NCBI RefSeq assembly: GCF_000715075.1
Contig: NC_134081.1
Coordinates: 105,884,108-105,948,107, forward strand
Length of the DNA stretch: 64,000 nt
Source: Nicotiana tabacum
Taxonomy: Eukaryota > Streptophyta > Magnoliopsida > Solanales > Solanaceae
Direction: 5' to 3'
Shown: one piece after another, positions 46,630 to 57,940 of the stretch
Layout: every line of letters starts with the position of its first letter
How positions within the stretch are numbered: position 1 is the first letter of the stretch
Notes under the pieces: model-generated
Database searches by the model: none
The model's input: only the letters and a program-made list of their open reading frames with translations
Told to the model about the DNA's origin: nothing
Translations under genes and position numbers: made by a program

Positions 46630-47403
46630 GCAAGTGCATCGGCCTCACTGTTTTGCTCTTATGGAACATGCTGTAAAGTCCATTCTTTGAAATGGTGCAA
46701 AGTGACCTGCAGTTCGTCCAAATACCTGTGCATTTTATCTTCTCGAACTTCGAAGGTTTTGTTTACTTGATTTACCACCAGCAAAGAGTCACACTTGGCT
46801 TCAATGACTTCTGCTCCCAAGCTTTTAGCTAGCTCGAGACCTGCAATCATGGCCTCATACTCGGTCTCGTTGTTAGTCAACCTAGTAGTTTTTGATAGAT
46901 TGCCTAATAGTGTTATCCGTAGGTGGCTTTAAAATGATGCCTAGCCCGGACCCCTTCACGTTCGAAGCCTCGTCCGTTAAAAGAGTCCACACCCACGATG
47001 ACATACCCGATTTAAATAAGAGTTCTTTTTCAACTTCAAGTATGAGGGTCGGCGTGAAATCAGCCACGAAGTCCGCTAAAATTTGAGACTTGATGGTCGT
47101 ACGGGGTTGATATTCGATATCGTACCCACTGAGTTTGGCGGCCCATTTGGCCAATCAGCCTGATAGTTCGGGCTTGTGAAAAATATTACGGAGTGGGTAA
47201 GTGGTCAATACACATACTGGGTGACATTGAAAGTACGGTCTTAACTTTCTAGAGGCGCTTATCAGTGTAAGTGCCAATTTTTCTAAGTGTGGATATCTAG
47301 TTTCTGCTTCTCCTAAGGTTCGACTTACATAGTTGACGGGAAATTGCGTACCTTGCTCTTCTCGAACTAGGACACCACTTACCGCGATTTCCGATACTAC
47401 CAA
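46630..47403 (-). pseudogene. First and second RNase H of element B
   Basis: The first RNase H/connection lies at 47403-47155 and into 47154-47050 (LEKLALTLISASRKLRPYFQ, YDIEYQPRTTIKSQILADF). The second RNase H starts near 47020 (WVWTLLTDEASNVKGSGLGI) and continues with NNETEYEAMIAGLELAKSLG and VIEAKCDSLLVVNQV (46880-46740). The expected TDGA of the second RNase H reads TDEA, and the frame breaks near 46881. Dual RNase H marks the Tat lineage. Confidence 0.82.
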
Positions 47404-48433
47404 GTATAAGCAAAGTTTTTCGTATGTTTTTGGAGTATGAAGCAGTAGTGGGTTCGATAGATATCGTTTTAATTCCTTTAATGCCTGTTGGCATTCTGGG
47501 GTCCAAGCGAAATCGTTCTTCTTTTTGAGTAGAGAGAAAATTTGTGACTTCGATCTGACGACCTTGAAATGAATCGGCCTAAGGCTGCAATCCGTCCTGT
47601 TAGCATTTGCACGGCTTTTATGCTGTCCACGATGGCGATATCTTCGATGGCCTTGATTTTATCGGGGTTAATCTCGATCCCCCGATTTGACACGATGAAG
47701 CCAAGGAACTTGCCTGAACCGACCCCGAAAGCACATTTCTCGGGGTTGAGCTTCATGTTGTATTTCCTTAAAATCCCGAATGTTTCCTGCAAATGGGTCT
47801 AATGGTCATCTACGCGCAGAGACTTAACTAGCATGTCATCAATATAAACTTCCATTAATTTACCTATTTGTTTCTCGAATATTTTATTTACTAGGCGTTG
47901 GTAAGTAGCTCCTACATTTTTTAGCCCGAAAGGCATCACATTATAACAATATGTTCCATACTTGGTGACAAATGAAGTCTTTTTCTGGTCTTCCGGATTC
48001 ATTTGGATTTGATTATACCCGGAATAGGCATCGAGAAAAGTAAGGATCTCGTGGTCGGCCATGGCATCGATCATGCGATCGATGTTAGGCAGTGGAAAAG
48101 AATATTTGGGGCATGCCCTGTTTAAATCCTTGTAATCTACACACATTCTAAGTTTGTTTCCTCTTTTAGGGATTACAACTACATTGGCTAACCATTCGGG
48201 ATATTTCACCTCCCGGACGGGCCCTATTCTGAGAAGTTTAGTTATCTCTTTTGCTTTATTGGTTGGAACCTAGGGTCCAGGCTTAGCCGATGCATTGTTA
48301 TATCCGGTGGGATCCCTATTATATCTAAATAGGACCAAGCAAAACAATACATGTTATCGATAAGAAATTGAATAAGCATGTTCCTGAGTTCGGGGGTTAA
48401 TCTTGTTCCCAGGTATACCTTTCGTTCGGTCAA
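47404..48433 (-). pseudogene. Reverse transcriptase of element B
   Basis: The N-terminal linker lies at 48433-48242 (GIPPDITMHRLSLDP). The palm region spans 48209-47799 with LRMCVDYKDLNRACPK, FLDAYSGYNQIQMNPEDQ, VMPFGLKNVGATYQ and the catalytic YIDDMLVKS (about 47850). It continues at 47792-47478 with the intact QETFGILRKYNMKLNPEKC segment that element A has lost. Breaks near 48230, 47797 and 47530. Confidence 0.88.
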
Positions 48434-48537
48434 ATTGCTCGATTAATATGACTTGCTCCAACTCTTCAATCGTTGATTGGGTAGAGTCAGAATCATGGGG
48501 AAGCACAAAGGATCGAGGGATCCTTTGATCATCATCT

Positions 48538-49410
48538 TCATCGATCTTCTGATTTTCTGGTTGGGTTAAAGCCGGTGTCTGTGATTGCTATTTGGCATCT
48601 AGTTCCCCTTTTGAGCTCGAGCCCTTTATTGGCGAAGGCGAGGATATCGGATTCACTTCCTCGACGACAAACATTTCTCTTGCGGCCGGTTGTTCTCCGT
48701 ACACTGTTATGACCCCCCCTCGATGTCGGGAATTTAAGAACCTGGTGTAGGGTCGAAGGTACAGCTCTCATGTTGTGGATCTGTGGCCTTCCAAAAAGGG
48801 CATTGTACCTCATGTCACCTTCGATTATGTGGAACTTCGTTTCCTGGATGGTCCCGGCTACGTTTATCGGCAGAATTATCTCGCCTTTAGTGGTTTCACA
48901 TGCCATATTGAATGTGTTTAGAACCAAGGTCGCGGGTACGATATGGTCCTGTAGACTGAGTTGTTGCACGACCTTCAATCTAATGATGTTGGCCAAGCTA
49001 CCTGGATCAATTAACACACTCTTAACTTTAGTTTTATTCATAAGTACGGATATTACCAGTGCATCGTTATGAGGTTGTATGACTCCTTCTGCATCTTCAT
49101 CATTGAAGGACAAAGTTTCTATGGGTGCGTAATCTTGAGTTCGAGATCGCTTTTCTCTCACAATCGATGTCTTAGTGCGTTTAAGCACCGGACCTTGAGG
49201 GGTATCGACGCCGCCAGTGATCATGTGAATGACATGTTGCGGTTCTTCTTGTTTGGTTTGCTTGCCGAAATCCCTGTTTTTGAAATGGTTCTTCGCCCTG
49301 TCGCTTAAATATTCTCTATGGTTCCCTTTATTGAATAACCAGGCTACATCCTCTCTTAGTTGCTTGCAATCTTCTGTTATGTGGCCATGGGTGCCTTGAT
49401 ATTCGCACAT
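48538..49410 (-). pseudogene. gag C-terminus and protease of element B
   Basis: One open stretch of 290 codons. It begins at the zinc-knuckle-like CEYQGTHGHITEDC, where the position that is H in A and C is Q. Later comes the protease site VLIDPGSLANII (about 49010) and a domain end reading ALFGRPQIHNMRAV (about 48790). It is the longest surviving gag-pol frame in element B. Fusion of the knuckle with the protease in one frame is normal for gag-pol. Confidence 0.83.
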
Positions 49411-50818
49411 TTGATTAGGATTTCTCTGGGCAGGATCGGTCTACATGGGTCGAGGCCATTTAGTGTCTTTGATGCGTCCAATAGCCGACACGATGGCGGA
49501 TGCATCAATGCTGAAGTTATACTCCGATAACTGAGGCGCTTCCTTATATTCGGTAGGCTTGTCGAACCCACTTCTGTTCATCAGTCCCCGAGACCCTTGA
49601 CCTCGATCACTTCTTTTGTTGCTTTGTCCGGGGTTACATCTCGATTCATTGATTCTATGGTTTCCATTATACGGTCGGTATTGATCCCTGATCGGACCTT
49701 ATTCTCGATTGATATCCCTTCGAGCAGTGGGTTCAGACCCCTAACTGATCATCTTCGACCCTAATTTTTGATTGGTACTGATTGTGCACGCCCGCCCAAG
49801 TGATAGTCGGGTACTTGATCAGGTTGTGCTTCAATCACCGTGAAGCCATCGAACTTCGTTCGTTTAAACCTTGAGTGAAAGCCTGAACAGCCCAATCGTC
49901 TATGGCCGGGGGTAGATCCATTCGTTTTATTTGAAAACGAGACACGAATTTCCTTAGCATCTCGTTATCCTTTTGTCTTACCTTAAACAGGTCCAACTTC
50001 CTGGTCTCGATTTTTATGGCCCCGACGTGTGCTTTTACGAAGGAATCCGCAAGCATAGCAAAAGAATCGATAGAATTAGATGGCAAATTATGATACCATA
50101 TCATTGCTCCCTTTGACAGGGTTTCACCGAATTTCTTCAATAATACGGATTCGATCTCATCATCCTCTAGATCGTTCCCTTTGATGGCACATGTGTATGA
50201 GGTGACATGTTCATTGAGGGTCAGTAGTTCCGTTATATTTAGGAATCTCGGGCATGCAGAACTTCTTTGGGATCGGTTTAGGAGTAACGTTTGGGGGGAA
50301 GGCTTTTGTATTAATTTTTTGGAATCTAAGCCCTTCAATATTGGTGGTGCCCCCGGGATCTGATCAACCCTGGAGTTGTATGTCTCCACATTTTTGTCGT
50401 TTGTTTCGATCCTCCTTTCTCCTGATTCTTTTCGTTTGGTTAGTTCTTCGAACATCTTAGCAATTTCGGGATTAGTCCCCGACTCCTGCTCATTTGATTT
50501 CACTATAGGTGGTTCCGTTGTATGGGCGATTTCTCGGAGTTGACTGGGCTCCGGTCTTCTCAGTATATGGGTTTGACTCTGCAACTGAGCGATTGCTGCA
50601 GGTTGAGCTTGCAACATTTCAAAAATCATACGCAAGATGATGTCATTTTCCTCGACGTTATGGGTATCTCGAGCTACAGACCGAGTGCCACCATGAATGT
50701 TATTTTCAGGTTCAGAATGTAGGTTCGCCTCAATGGCCACATGCGAATTGATATCTATCGGCACTTCGATTCGAGCTCCAACGGCGTTGACAAGTGATCT
50801 TTGAGAAGAACAAATCAA
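49411..50818 (-). pseudogene. gag N-terminal and capsid part of element B
   Basis: 327 codons are open from 50818 to 49835. They contain HVTSYTCAIKGNDLEDDEIES, VLLKKFGETLSKGAMIWYHN, AMLADSFVKAHVGAIKIET and LRKFVSRFQIKRMDLPPA, a capsid-type gag domain, then breaks to 49411. The reading frame begins 17 bases inside the LTR (LTR edge 50802), so there is no room for a PBS or leader. The apparent start is therefore an artefact of a deletion rather than the native gag start. Confidence 0.8.
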
Positions 50819-51727
50819 TACTCAATAGATACACAAATTTACATAGAGAAAAGTACATTCGTTACAAACATACAAAGTTTCAACTTACAAAAACAAATAT
50901 AATAAAACTAATTAATACAATAAGCAAATAAAATCTCAATGTAACACATAATATGATAATTGTTTTTCAATGAAGTCGGTTCATTAGAATCCACATCCTT
51001 GAAGACGTGTTTCTAATTGTGTTTATCCGAAAAACGGATAGAGTTTAATTTGTACGTAGTTCTAAAAATATGTGGTATAGCTTAATACAAATTGTAAGGA
51101 TAAATAGAAATCTCAAATACGGATACCAAATAAACAAGGTTGGAAAGAAGATGATTTTTAGGACTAAGCAAGATGAATCAATTTATGAATCTTAAAAGAA
51201 TAAGTCTTCAATATAGGAGTGTGTGGTGCTTGAATTTACAATGTAAGCCAAAGAATTTCCCTCTACAGAAATGTAGCCATCCTCTTTATAGTGGAGGATC
51301 CTACTTTAGATATAATTAAAAATACATAGTGGAGAACCCATGATAAATCAGCTTTTCCCTAATTTCCGCCGAGATTCTCTCCCTTAGTGTGTTTGCAACG
51401 GCTCTTGTCTGTGAGTTTGAGATCGATCGGCCTCGGTGCTGGTCGGTATTGCTTCTAGAGCTCGATGTGGACTCGAAATCAGGTGATAATTCGGGCTCGG
51501 TATCGGTTGGCCTCTACCCCTTAAGATCGAAATCATATCATCATAGTTCGATTCAGACCCAATCTCGATAATGAGTTCGAACTCGGTGTTTGACCTATAC
51601 CTGAAATATGAAGCTCGTTCATACCATCTTCAGAACCCATCTCGATATTACGAAGTCTTTCTTCGATCTATTATGTTTCGACCTCGATCAATTGTACGAA
51701 GGCCGAAATCTATTTCGACCGTATACA
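50802..51727 (-). repeat. 5' LTR of element B (926 bp)
   Basis: Partner of 39501-40427. The minus-strand TATA is the complement of CTTTATAG at about 51284-51291. It ends directly against the gag frame. Confidence 0.88.
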
Positions 51728-51782
51728 AATTGTTGTGCATATAATTATTGTTAGAACATAAATTTCTTGTATGCTATATTTA

Positions 51783-52372
51783 TGTTTACCCGTGAAATGG
51801 TATAGTTAAATTTATTCGTGGTTTCTAGACAAGTGAACTAATTTGATCCTGAAATAATGCAATAATTGAAAAAATGTACAATACTTAGCCTTGAAATGTA
51901 GATGAAATAACAGAGATGACAGTTCCGAGAACAGGGTTTCCGGGCACAGCAATGATGAGATCAAAAAGTAAGAAAAGTAAGATTGTATTAAGCTTTATAT
52001 AGAATTTAGTATAAGTTTAGCCAGAAAATTCGTCCCCCTTACAATGTTAACTGAGCTCACTATTTATAGCTATGTCTAGGGAAGGAGGTCCTAGGATCGT
52101 GTCCTCCTTTAATGTCAATTATGAGGGTCATTGATGAAGACGTAATGGTGAACATAAATACAAATTCTCTGTAACGGGCCGTCGCTCTTAATGCTGCAAA
52201 ATATTTCCTATTAAATGCTACTTGACGCAGAGTATTTAACACACCTTTATGAACGTTATCCTTTCTGGTGACAAGCGAAATGGTTGTGTTCGGTCTTCGG
52301 CCATCCCCATCTTGGGTTCCACTTGTCCTCCCTTTAGACGATCATATGTCATATCATATTTTATCCTATATA
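51783..52372 (-). repeat. 3' LTR of element C (about 590 bp)
   Basis: Homologous to both element A LTRs, more diverged. It begins TGTTTACCCGTG on the plus strand and ends near CCTATATA, where A has CCTATACA. The minus-strand TATA is the complement of 52060-52069. The adjacent minus-strand purine stretch GGAAAGCAAGGGGACTATC is the likely polypurine tract. Confidence 0.87.
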
Positions 52373-55268
52373 GATAGTCCCCTTGCTTTCCGGTGACATA
52401 ACTTTGTGTTACCGGAAAGTTGATAGAAATACCTTTTTGGCGGGAATTACTATAACTCCCTTTGAAGGTTTCTGACAGTTGATTAGATGCACGTCTATTT
52501 AATACCCCGACCACGCGTCATCCCATTATTCAGCATAATGTTTGCCGATTATCGAGGTAATCATGGACATGAATTTAGCCGCCAAAATTTTACTTATACG
52601 TAACATTTTTTTCCTTTGTGTTTCATAATTTCTCGAGCTTCTGATTTGCATCTTTGTTTTCCATCCTTTCTCTAATTCTCTTCAAACACAAAACATTTTC
52701 CTTCTTCTTTTTCAATGGCTTCTTCCTCTAAGCGTGCTGGTTCTAAGAAGAACAAGAACAAAACCAAGGACTCTATTCCTACAACGGTTGGTTCCGTCAT
52801 CCCAAAAAGACTTAGTACCACAAAGGACTTTGAAGAGAAATTTCCTACTGCTAACCCTCGCACATGGGCTGTTAGTAGGTACCCTTCTTCTATCCGTCCT
52901 TCCAGTATTCCTACTGTGAAGGAGGAATGCCGCTGCCATGAGTTGGATATCATTGCTTCTGATCTATCGGAGCGAGTGACCCTTCCCAAGGAAGGTTTTA
53001 CATACTTTTTCACGTATCCCTTTACTTTGGGTGTGTTTTCTTTGAGCGGAAAGCTTGATTCCGTGATTATGGAGTTTTGCCTTCAATACCAAGTGTGTTT
53101 GGCACAGGTAAGTCCTTCAGTGTGGAGGATGGTCCCCTACCTTTGACGTTTGTGCCAGGAAACTGGAGAGGAGCTAACCTTAGCTCATATGATAAATCTC
53201 TATTCTCCCAAAATATTCCGCGGGGGAATGATAAACCTCTGCAAGCGCAGCCACCATGCTTTACTGTCTAGCATGGATGAAGACAATGACCGTGGATGGA
53301 TGGAACAGTTCGTTGCAGTCACCACCAAAGACATCATTCCGACAACGGCTTTATCCTTTTCGGTCGCTTGGAACCGCACTTGTAAGCTCTTTGTTTAGTA
53401 TTTCTTTTTACTAGATATTCTTTTATGATCGTATCAACTATTCACCCTTCACATGTTTCAGCAACTCGATGGATCCCACTGGTGGTGGAAGTTTTGGACT
53501 GGTGGGTTCAGAAGATCTTGGACGTCACAACCCCCGAAACTCGTTTATGGAAAGAACTGGCCCTTAAATACGAGTGGAAGGCCAAAAATCATGGTAATTT
53601 TAATTTACCTTGCGTCTATTTTTTTTTTTAGTTTATGGAGAATTTGGTTGAACCCTTCTGACTTGGTCACAAAATTAGGTCTACCTGCGGGCTCTATTGT
53701 TGTCCCCGAGAAGGACATTTTGGCTGATCTTGATGATGCAGCAAGGCTGCTTCAGGAAGCACTTACTCGAACAGGTATCTCCGAGCCTAATTCGGGCACA
53801 AACACTTCTTTACAGAGTCCCCGACCGGAGGATAAGCAACCAAAGAGAAGATGTTCCTCCGCGGCCGGGAAAAAGAATAAGATGGCAAAGATTGATGCCC
53901 CCGAGTCATCTCCGGTGTCGATGACGACTAGTCCTCCTTCCGGGCCGGTCATAGACACTATGATGATTGATGATGATGAAGAAGCTAGTGATGAGGGAGC
54001 TTCTCTATATAAAAGGCTATGATCCTCATCATCTCAACAAGATGCTCGAACTGTTGAGATAGTTACGCCAACTGAAGATGATGTCTCGGCACTTTGGGGA
54101 GAATCTGATTTGGTAGAAATTGCCAACTCCCGTTTTTAGGCCCCAATTGCTGTAACCGGTGTTGCGGGGCTGAGTAACGGGTCCGTGCCGTCTTTGGTTT
54201 GCGAGCGTCCAACAGCTAGCATTGCATTTGATGTAGCTGCTTCTCACTCTTCAACTCCATCAGCTTCATCTCTACCTTCACCCACACCAGTAACTGCTAC
54301 ATCACTTCCATTTTCATCCACTATTCCACCAGCAGTTGCTACACCACCTCCATCAGCCGCACCTGACCATGAAGAAGGTGTTCCTCTTCCACAGTCCTAG
54401 TTCATGGGAATTTGGGGAAATATTATGCTGCCCCTTCTGAAGATCCACAAAGGAGGAGAAACATTACTCTTTTTCGGTCTCTACCGGATGCAACTTCATA
54501 TCCCAGCCGGTGGAGCTTGCTAATTATATGAATCCTTTGGCTTCAAAAAAGACTGGGAAAAGATTCAGGCACTCTCGGGAGAGTTCTTGTTGAACAATGC
54601 CATGTATAACGCCGCAACGGCACGTTCTTTTCTTCCTTCATTACTTCTTCTATTTTTGTATTAATGTATTCTAAGTTTTACTTCTTCTTGTTTTGTAGGC
54701 CAACTTTCTTGCTTCTGAGGGCCTTCAAAGGTTGATTCGTGAGAAGGAAGAACTTACTTCTAAACGGAATCAACTTTTGGTGGAACGGGACCAAACTATT
54801 CTCTGCCTCTCGGAACTGGAAAGCAAAGCTACTGAGGCTATTATTTTGGAGGTTTGGTTGCAGCAAAGAGATCAAGAAGTGGTAACCCTTAGCCAAGAAA
54901 TTGGCCTACTGAGGGTTATATTTGATGAACCCAAGGCCAAATGGGCTGAAGTCCAGGACGTCGTTCTTACTGCAACCGACCGTGAGGCTGCCTCCGCTGA
55001 AAGAATGATTAGTTTAGAGGCAGCCTTGAACTCTAAAATCGAAAAGCTTGCTTCTATGGGGGCGAAACACGCCCAGCTAGAAGAGAAGTACAAGAAAACT
55101 ATCGAGCATAATAGGCTCTTTAGTTCAAATGTCCGCGACCTTGACGTCAGCTTCTAATCTGCTAGGTCCGCCCGGGAAAGCCTTTCTGCTGAGGTTACCC
55201 AACTCAAAGAAGAACTTAAGCTCCGAGCGGCTTCCCTCATTGTTGAAAAAATTTATGCCATGTACAGC

Positions 55269-57644
55269 TGTAACAACCCGGCCGGTCGTTTAGAGTATTA
55301 CAACTCTGTCTCCCTATTTACTACTCAAATTGTGCTTTAATATTGTTATTTGACTTTTCGGGGTAATTTCTTTGGGTCCGGTAAGGTTTTAGAATGATTT
55401 GGAACACTTGGTTCCAAGGTTTAGAACTGAAGTTGAAAAGGTTGACCGGATGCTGACTTATGTGTAACGACCCCGGAAATTATTTTGCTAAGAAAATTAA
55501 GGTTTCGTGGTGTCGAACTAGGCTTACGTGTTTGAGAATTGTACCGCAGCTCGGACCTTTTGGGTTGAACAATGCACGGGGGAGTTAAAGAAAAATATTT
55601 AGCAGAAAGATCCATTTCTGCGGTCCACTTTGCGGGCGTAGAATCACTATACGGGTCGCAGAATGGGCAGAAGCTGGGCAGGTGTAAGTGCAAATCTGCG
55701 GTCGATTATGCGACCGCATAACTATTTTGCGGTGCATTATACGACCACAGAACAGGTCTGCAGGCCGCAGAGTGATCGCACACCCACGCAGAAAATACCC
55801 AGTTCCGAGGGCCATTTCGTGGGCCGCATGAGCATTATGCGGTCGCATATGCGACCACAGAATGTGTTTTGGAGCTTCATTTTTCTGGTTTTATAAACCC
55901 GACCCCATTCTTATAAAACACTACTAGGGGTCATTTTGAAGGGTTTCATCTAATAATTTAGAGAGAGGTGAGAGCATTAGAGAGAGAAAGTGAAGACCTA
56001 GTCATTTGTCCATCAATTCTTGTTCAAGGTTTGAAGATTTCACAAGGATCTTGCTATGGCTTCAAAGAAGTAAGAATTTCTAACCCTAGTCTTCAATTTC
56101 GAGTTTGGGTAAAGATGGGTGATTAAGAGTATGATTCTTGGGTGTGAGAGTATTATTTATATATACACGTACCAATAGGGTTTGGGGAAAGATTGTTGAG
56201 TTCAAATGGGTAAAGATTGGGTTGAAAATGGTAGAAATCTTCAAAGACTTTAATTGAAGATTTGAGGGTCGAGTTGATGTCGGAATTTGGTGAGATTTGT
56301 ATGGTTGGACTCGTAGTTGGATAGGCATTCATAGTTTATAATTTTTGTCAGGTTCCGAGACGTGGGCCTCACGGACGATATTTGAGTGCAATTTTGAGTT
56401 TTTGTTGAAAACTCTATATTTTCATATGGAATTAATTCCTATAATTTGTATTGACTGAATCAAATTAATTGTGACTAGATTCGAGCCGATCGGAGTCAGA
56501 AAATCGAGGGAAAGGAATTCTTATTGACTGATTGACTTGGCTTGAGGTAAGTGGCTTGTCCAACCCTGTGTGGGGGAAATCCCCTTAGGATTTGATACTG
56601 TTGTAACATTTTGTGATATTTGAGCGTCATGTACGAGAGGTAACGAGTGCGTACACGGGCTAAATTTAAAAATATTGGTTCTTGCTGAGTAGTCTACTTT
56701 TAAATTCTTTAATTGAGTTGCTTTAGTATATGTAGTGATCATGTTTAGTCTAGTATCACATGGCTACGTGCCCTAACTTTTACTTGGAATATGTGCAACA
56801 TGCTTAGTTGAATTACCTGCTTATTTGATTTGATTTAAATCTTTAACTGAGAGATTCTTGTTGTAAATTCGTTGTTTCCTTCTGATATATATTGCATATT
56901 TACTTTTGGGACTACGAGGCGATTCCTTGGGAGATCCCTCTGTACTGCATATTTACTTTTGGGACTACGAGGAGGTTCCTCTGGAGATCCCCCTATACTG
57001 CATATTTACTTTTGGGACTACGAGACGGTTCCTCGGGAGATCCCCATGTACTGCATATTTACTTTTGGGACTACGAGGCGGATCCTCGAGAGATCTCCCT
57101 GTACTGCATATTTATTTTCGGGACTACGAGGCGGTACCTCGGGAGAGCCCCTATTGTTTACCTCTATTTGTTGTGTTGTTCACTTCTCAGTCATTTCGTT
57201 ATATTATTATATCCTCTGTCTTACTTTTCTATTATTTCCAGTAGGGCCTAACCTGACCTCGTCACTACTCTACCGAGGTTAGGCTTGGGACTTACTGGGT
57301 ACCGCTGCGGGGTACGCATACTATGCTTCTGCACATCTTTTTTGTGCAGATCCAGGTACTTCTTACCAGCCCAGATATCAGTGAGCTACCTGTGTGCGGA
57401 GACTTCAAGGTACATCTGCCAGCGTCCGCAGACCACATTAGTATTCCTCTTAGAAGCTTGTGACTTGTTTCTACCAGGTTTTGGGATATTGTAGTTCTTT
57501 GACTTGCAGTTTTCATTTATCACAACTATTGAGGTTTGAGTTTCAGATTCTTATTATGTTATTCCATAATTTATTAGGCTTACCTAGTCTTAGAGACTAG
57601 GTGTCATCATGACATCCTACGGAGGGTGAATTGGGGTCGTGACA
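55269..57644 (+). repeat. Solo LTR of a Ty3-type element (2376 bp)
   Basis: It starts TGTAACAACCCGG and ends GGGGTCGTGACA. The flanks are ACAGC (55264-55268) and ATAGC (57645-57649), a 5 bp target duplication with one change. The empty site is visible in element A at about 25274 (GTACAGCATGAGG). The LTR carries GCGG-type palindromes (55620-55860), a 53 bp tandem repeat and a 3' part shared with 10436-11543 and 59301-59695. There is no internal element sequence, so it arose by LTR-LTR recombination. Confidence 0.92.
56893..57157 (+). repeat. Five 53 bp tandem repeats in the solo LTR
   Basis: Copies start TGCATATTTACTTTTGGGAC at 56893, 56946, 56999, 57052 and 57105, exactly 53 bp apart, each with a CGAGGCGGTTCCTCGGGAG-like palindrome. 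Because 53 is not a multiple of three, the array opens all three forward frames; these are not genes. Confidence 0.95.
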
Positions 57645-57940
57645 ATAGCATGAGGAGAAAAACCTTGGAGGAGGCCAAAGATGGCATCATCGACTATGAT
57701 GCCGAAATTGCTAAGGCCTGAGAGCTTGAGTTAGCTGCTAAAAATGGACTCCCAGCACAGTCTGATGCTCCTGGTTCTTTTGGTTCCAATTTCGAGTTTT
57801 CGGGAACTGAAGAGGGATCAGAAGGCGTCGATGCTAAAGACCAAACTGGGGAAAATGTCGAGCCATTGGTGGACCCACGTACTTCTCCCGGGAATACGGA
57901 CACTTTTCTTCCTCCTGGTTCCGGAGGCGCTGCAGTTTAG

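Larger units (their letters stand above)
39501..51727 (-). mobile_element. Tat-like Ty3-type LTR retrotransposon B
   Basis: Minus-strand order: 5' LTR (51727-50802), gag, protease, RT, RNase H, second RNase H, integrase, tandem array, convergent spliced gene (40798-43386), 3' LTR (40427-39501). It has the same plan as A and C but clearly different sequence, so it is another family. The LTRs are very similar, suggesting a fairly recent insertion. No PBS or leader is seen and gag runs straight out of the LTR. The outer flanks (GGCTA before, AATTG after) do not match, so this copy has been rearranged or was inserted abnormally. Confidence 0.87.
52715..57940 (+). pseudogene. Opposite-strand spliced gene of element C, split by a solo LTR
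   Basis: Best preserved copy. Exons 52715-53381, 53462-53593, 53679-54619 and 54699-55268 plus 57650-57940 after the inserted LTR. Exon 1 carries the Transposase_28-like block (FTYFFTYPFTLGVFS, CLQYQVCLAQVSPSVWRMV). Exon 2 reads RWIPLVVEVLDWWVQKILDV with no stop. Exon 3 has LPAGSIVVPEKDIL, LLQEALTRTGIS and a Ser/Pro linker. Exon 4 is coiled coil (LASMGAKHAQLEEKYKKTIE). Defects: TGA at 53144 where A has CGA, stops at 54020 and about 54398, a GC for GT donor at 54620, and the LTR. Exon 1 is otherwise open from the ATG through the site where A is stopped. Confidence 0.82.

Noticed and set aside
48770..49072. 100-codon plus-strand ORF
   Set aside because: Antisense of the element B protease frame.
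56872..57282. Three overlapping ORFs of 112-136 codons
   Set aside because: Produced by the 53 bp repeat cycling through all three frames; no start context or homology.
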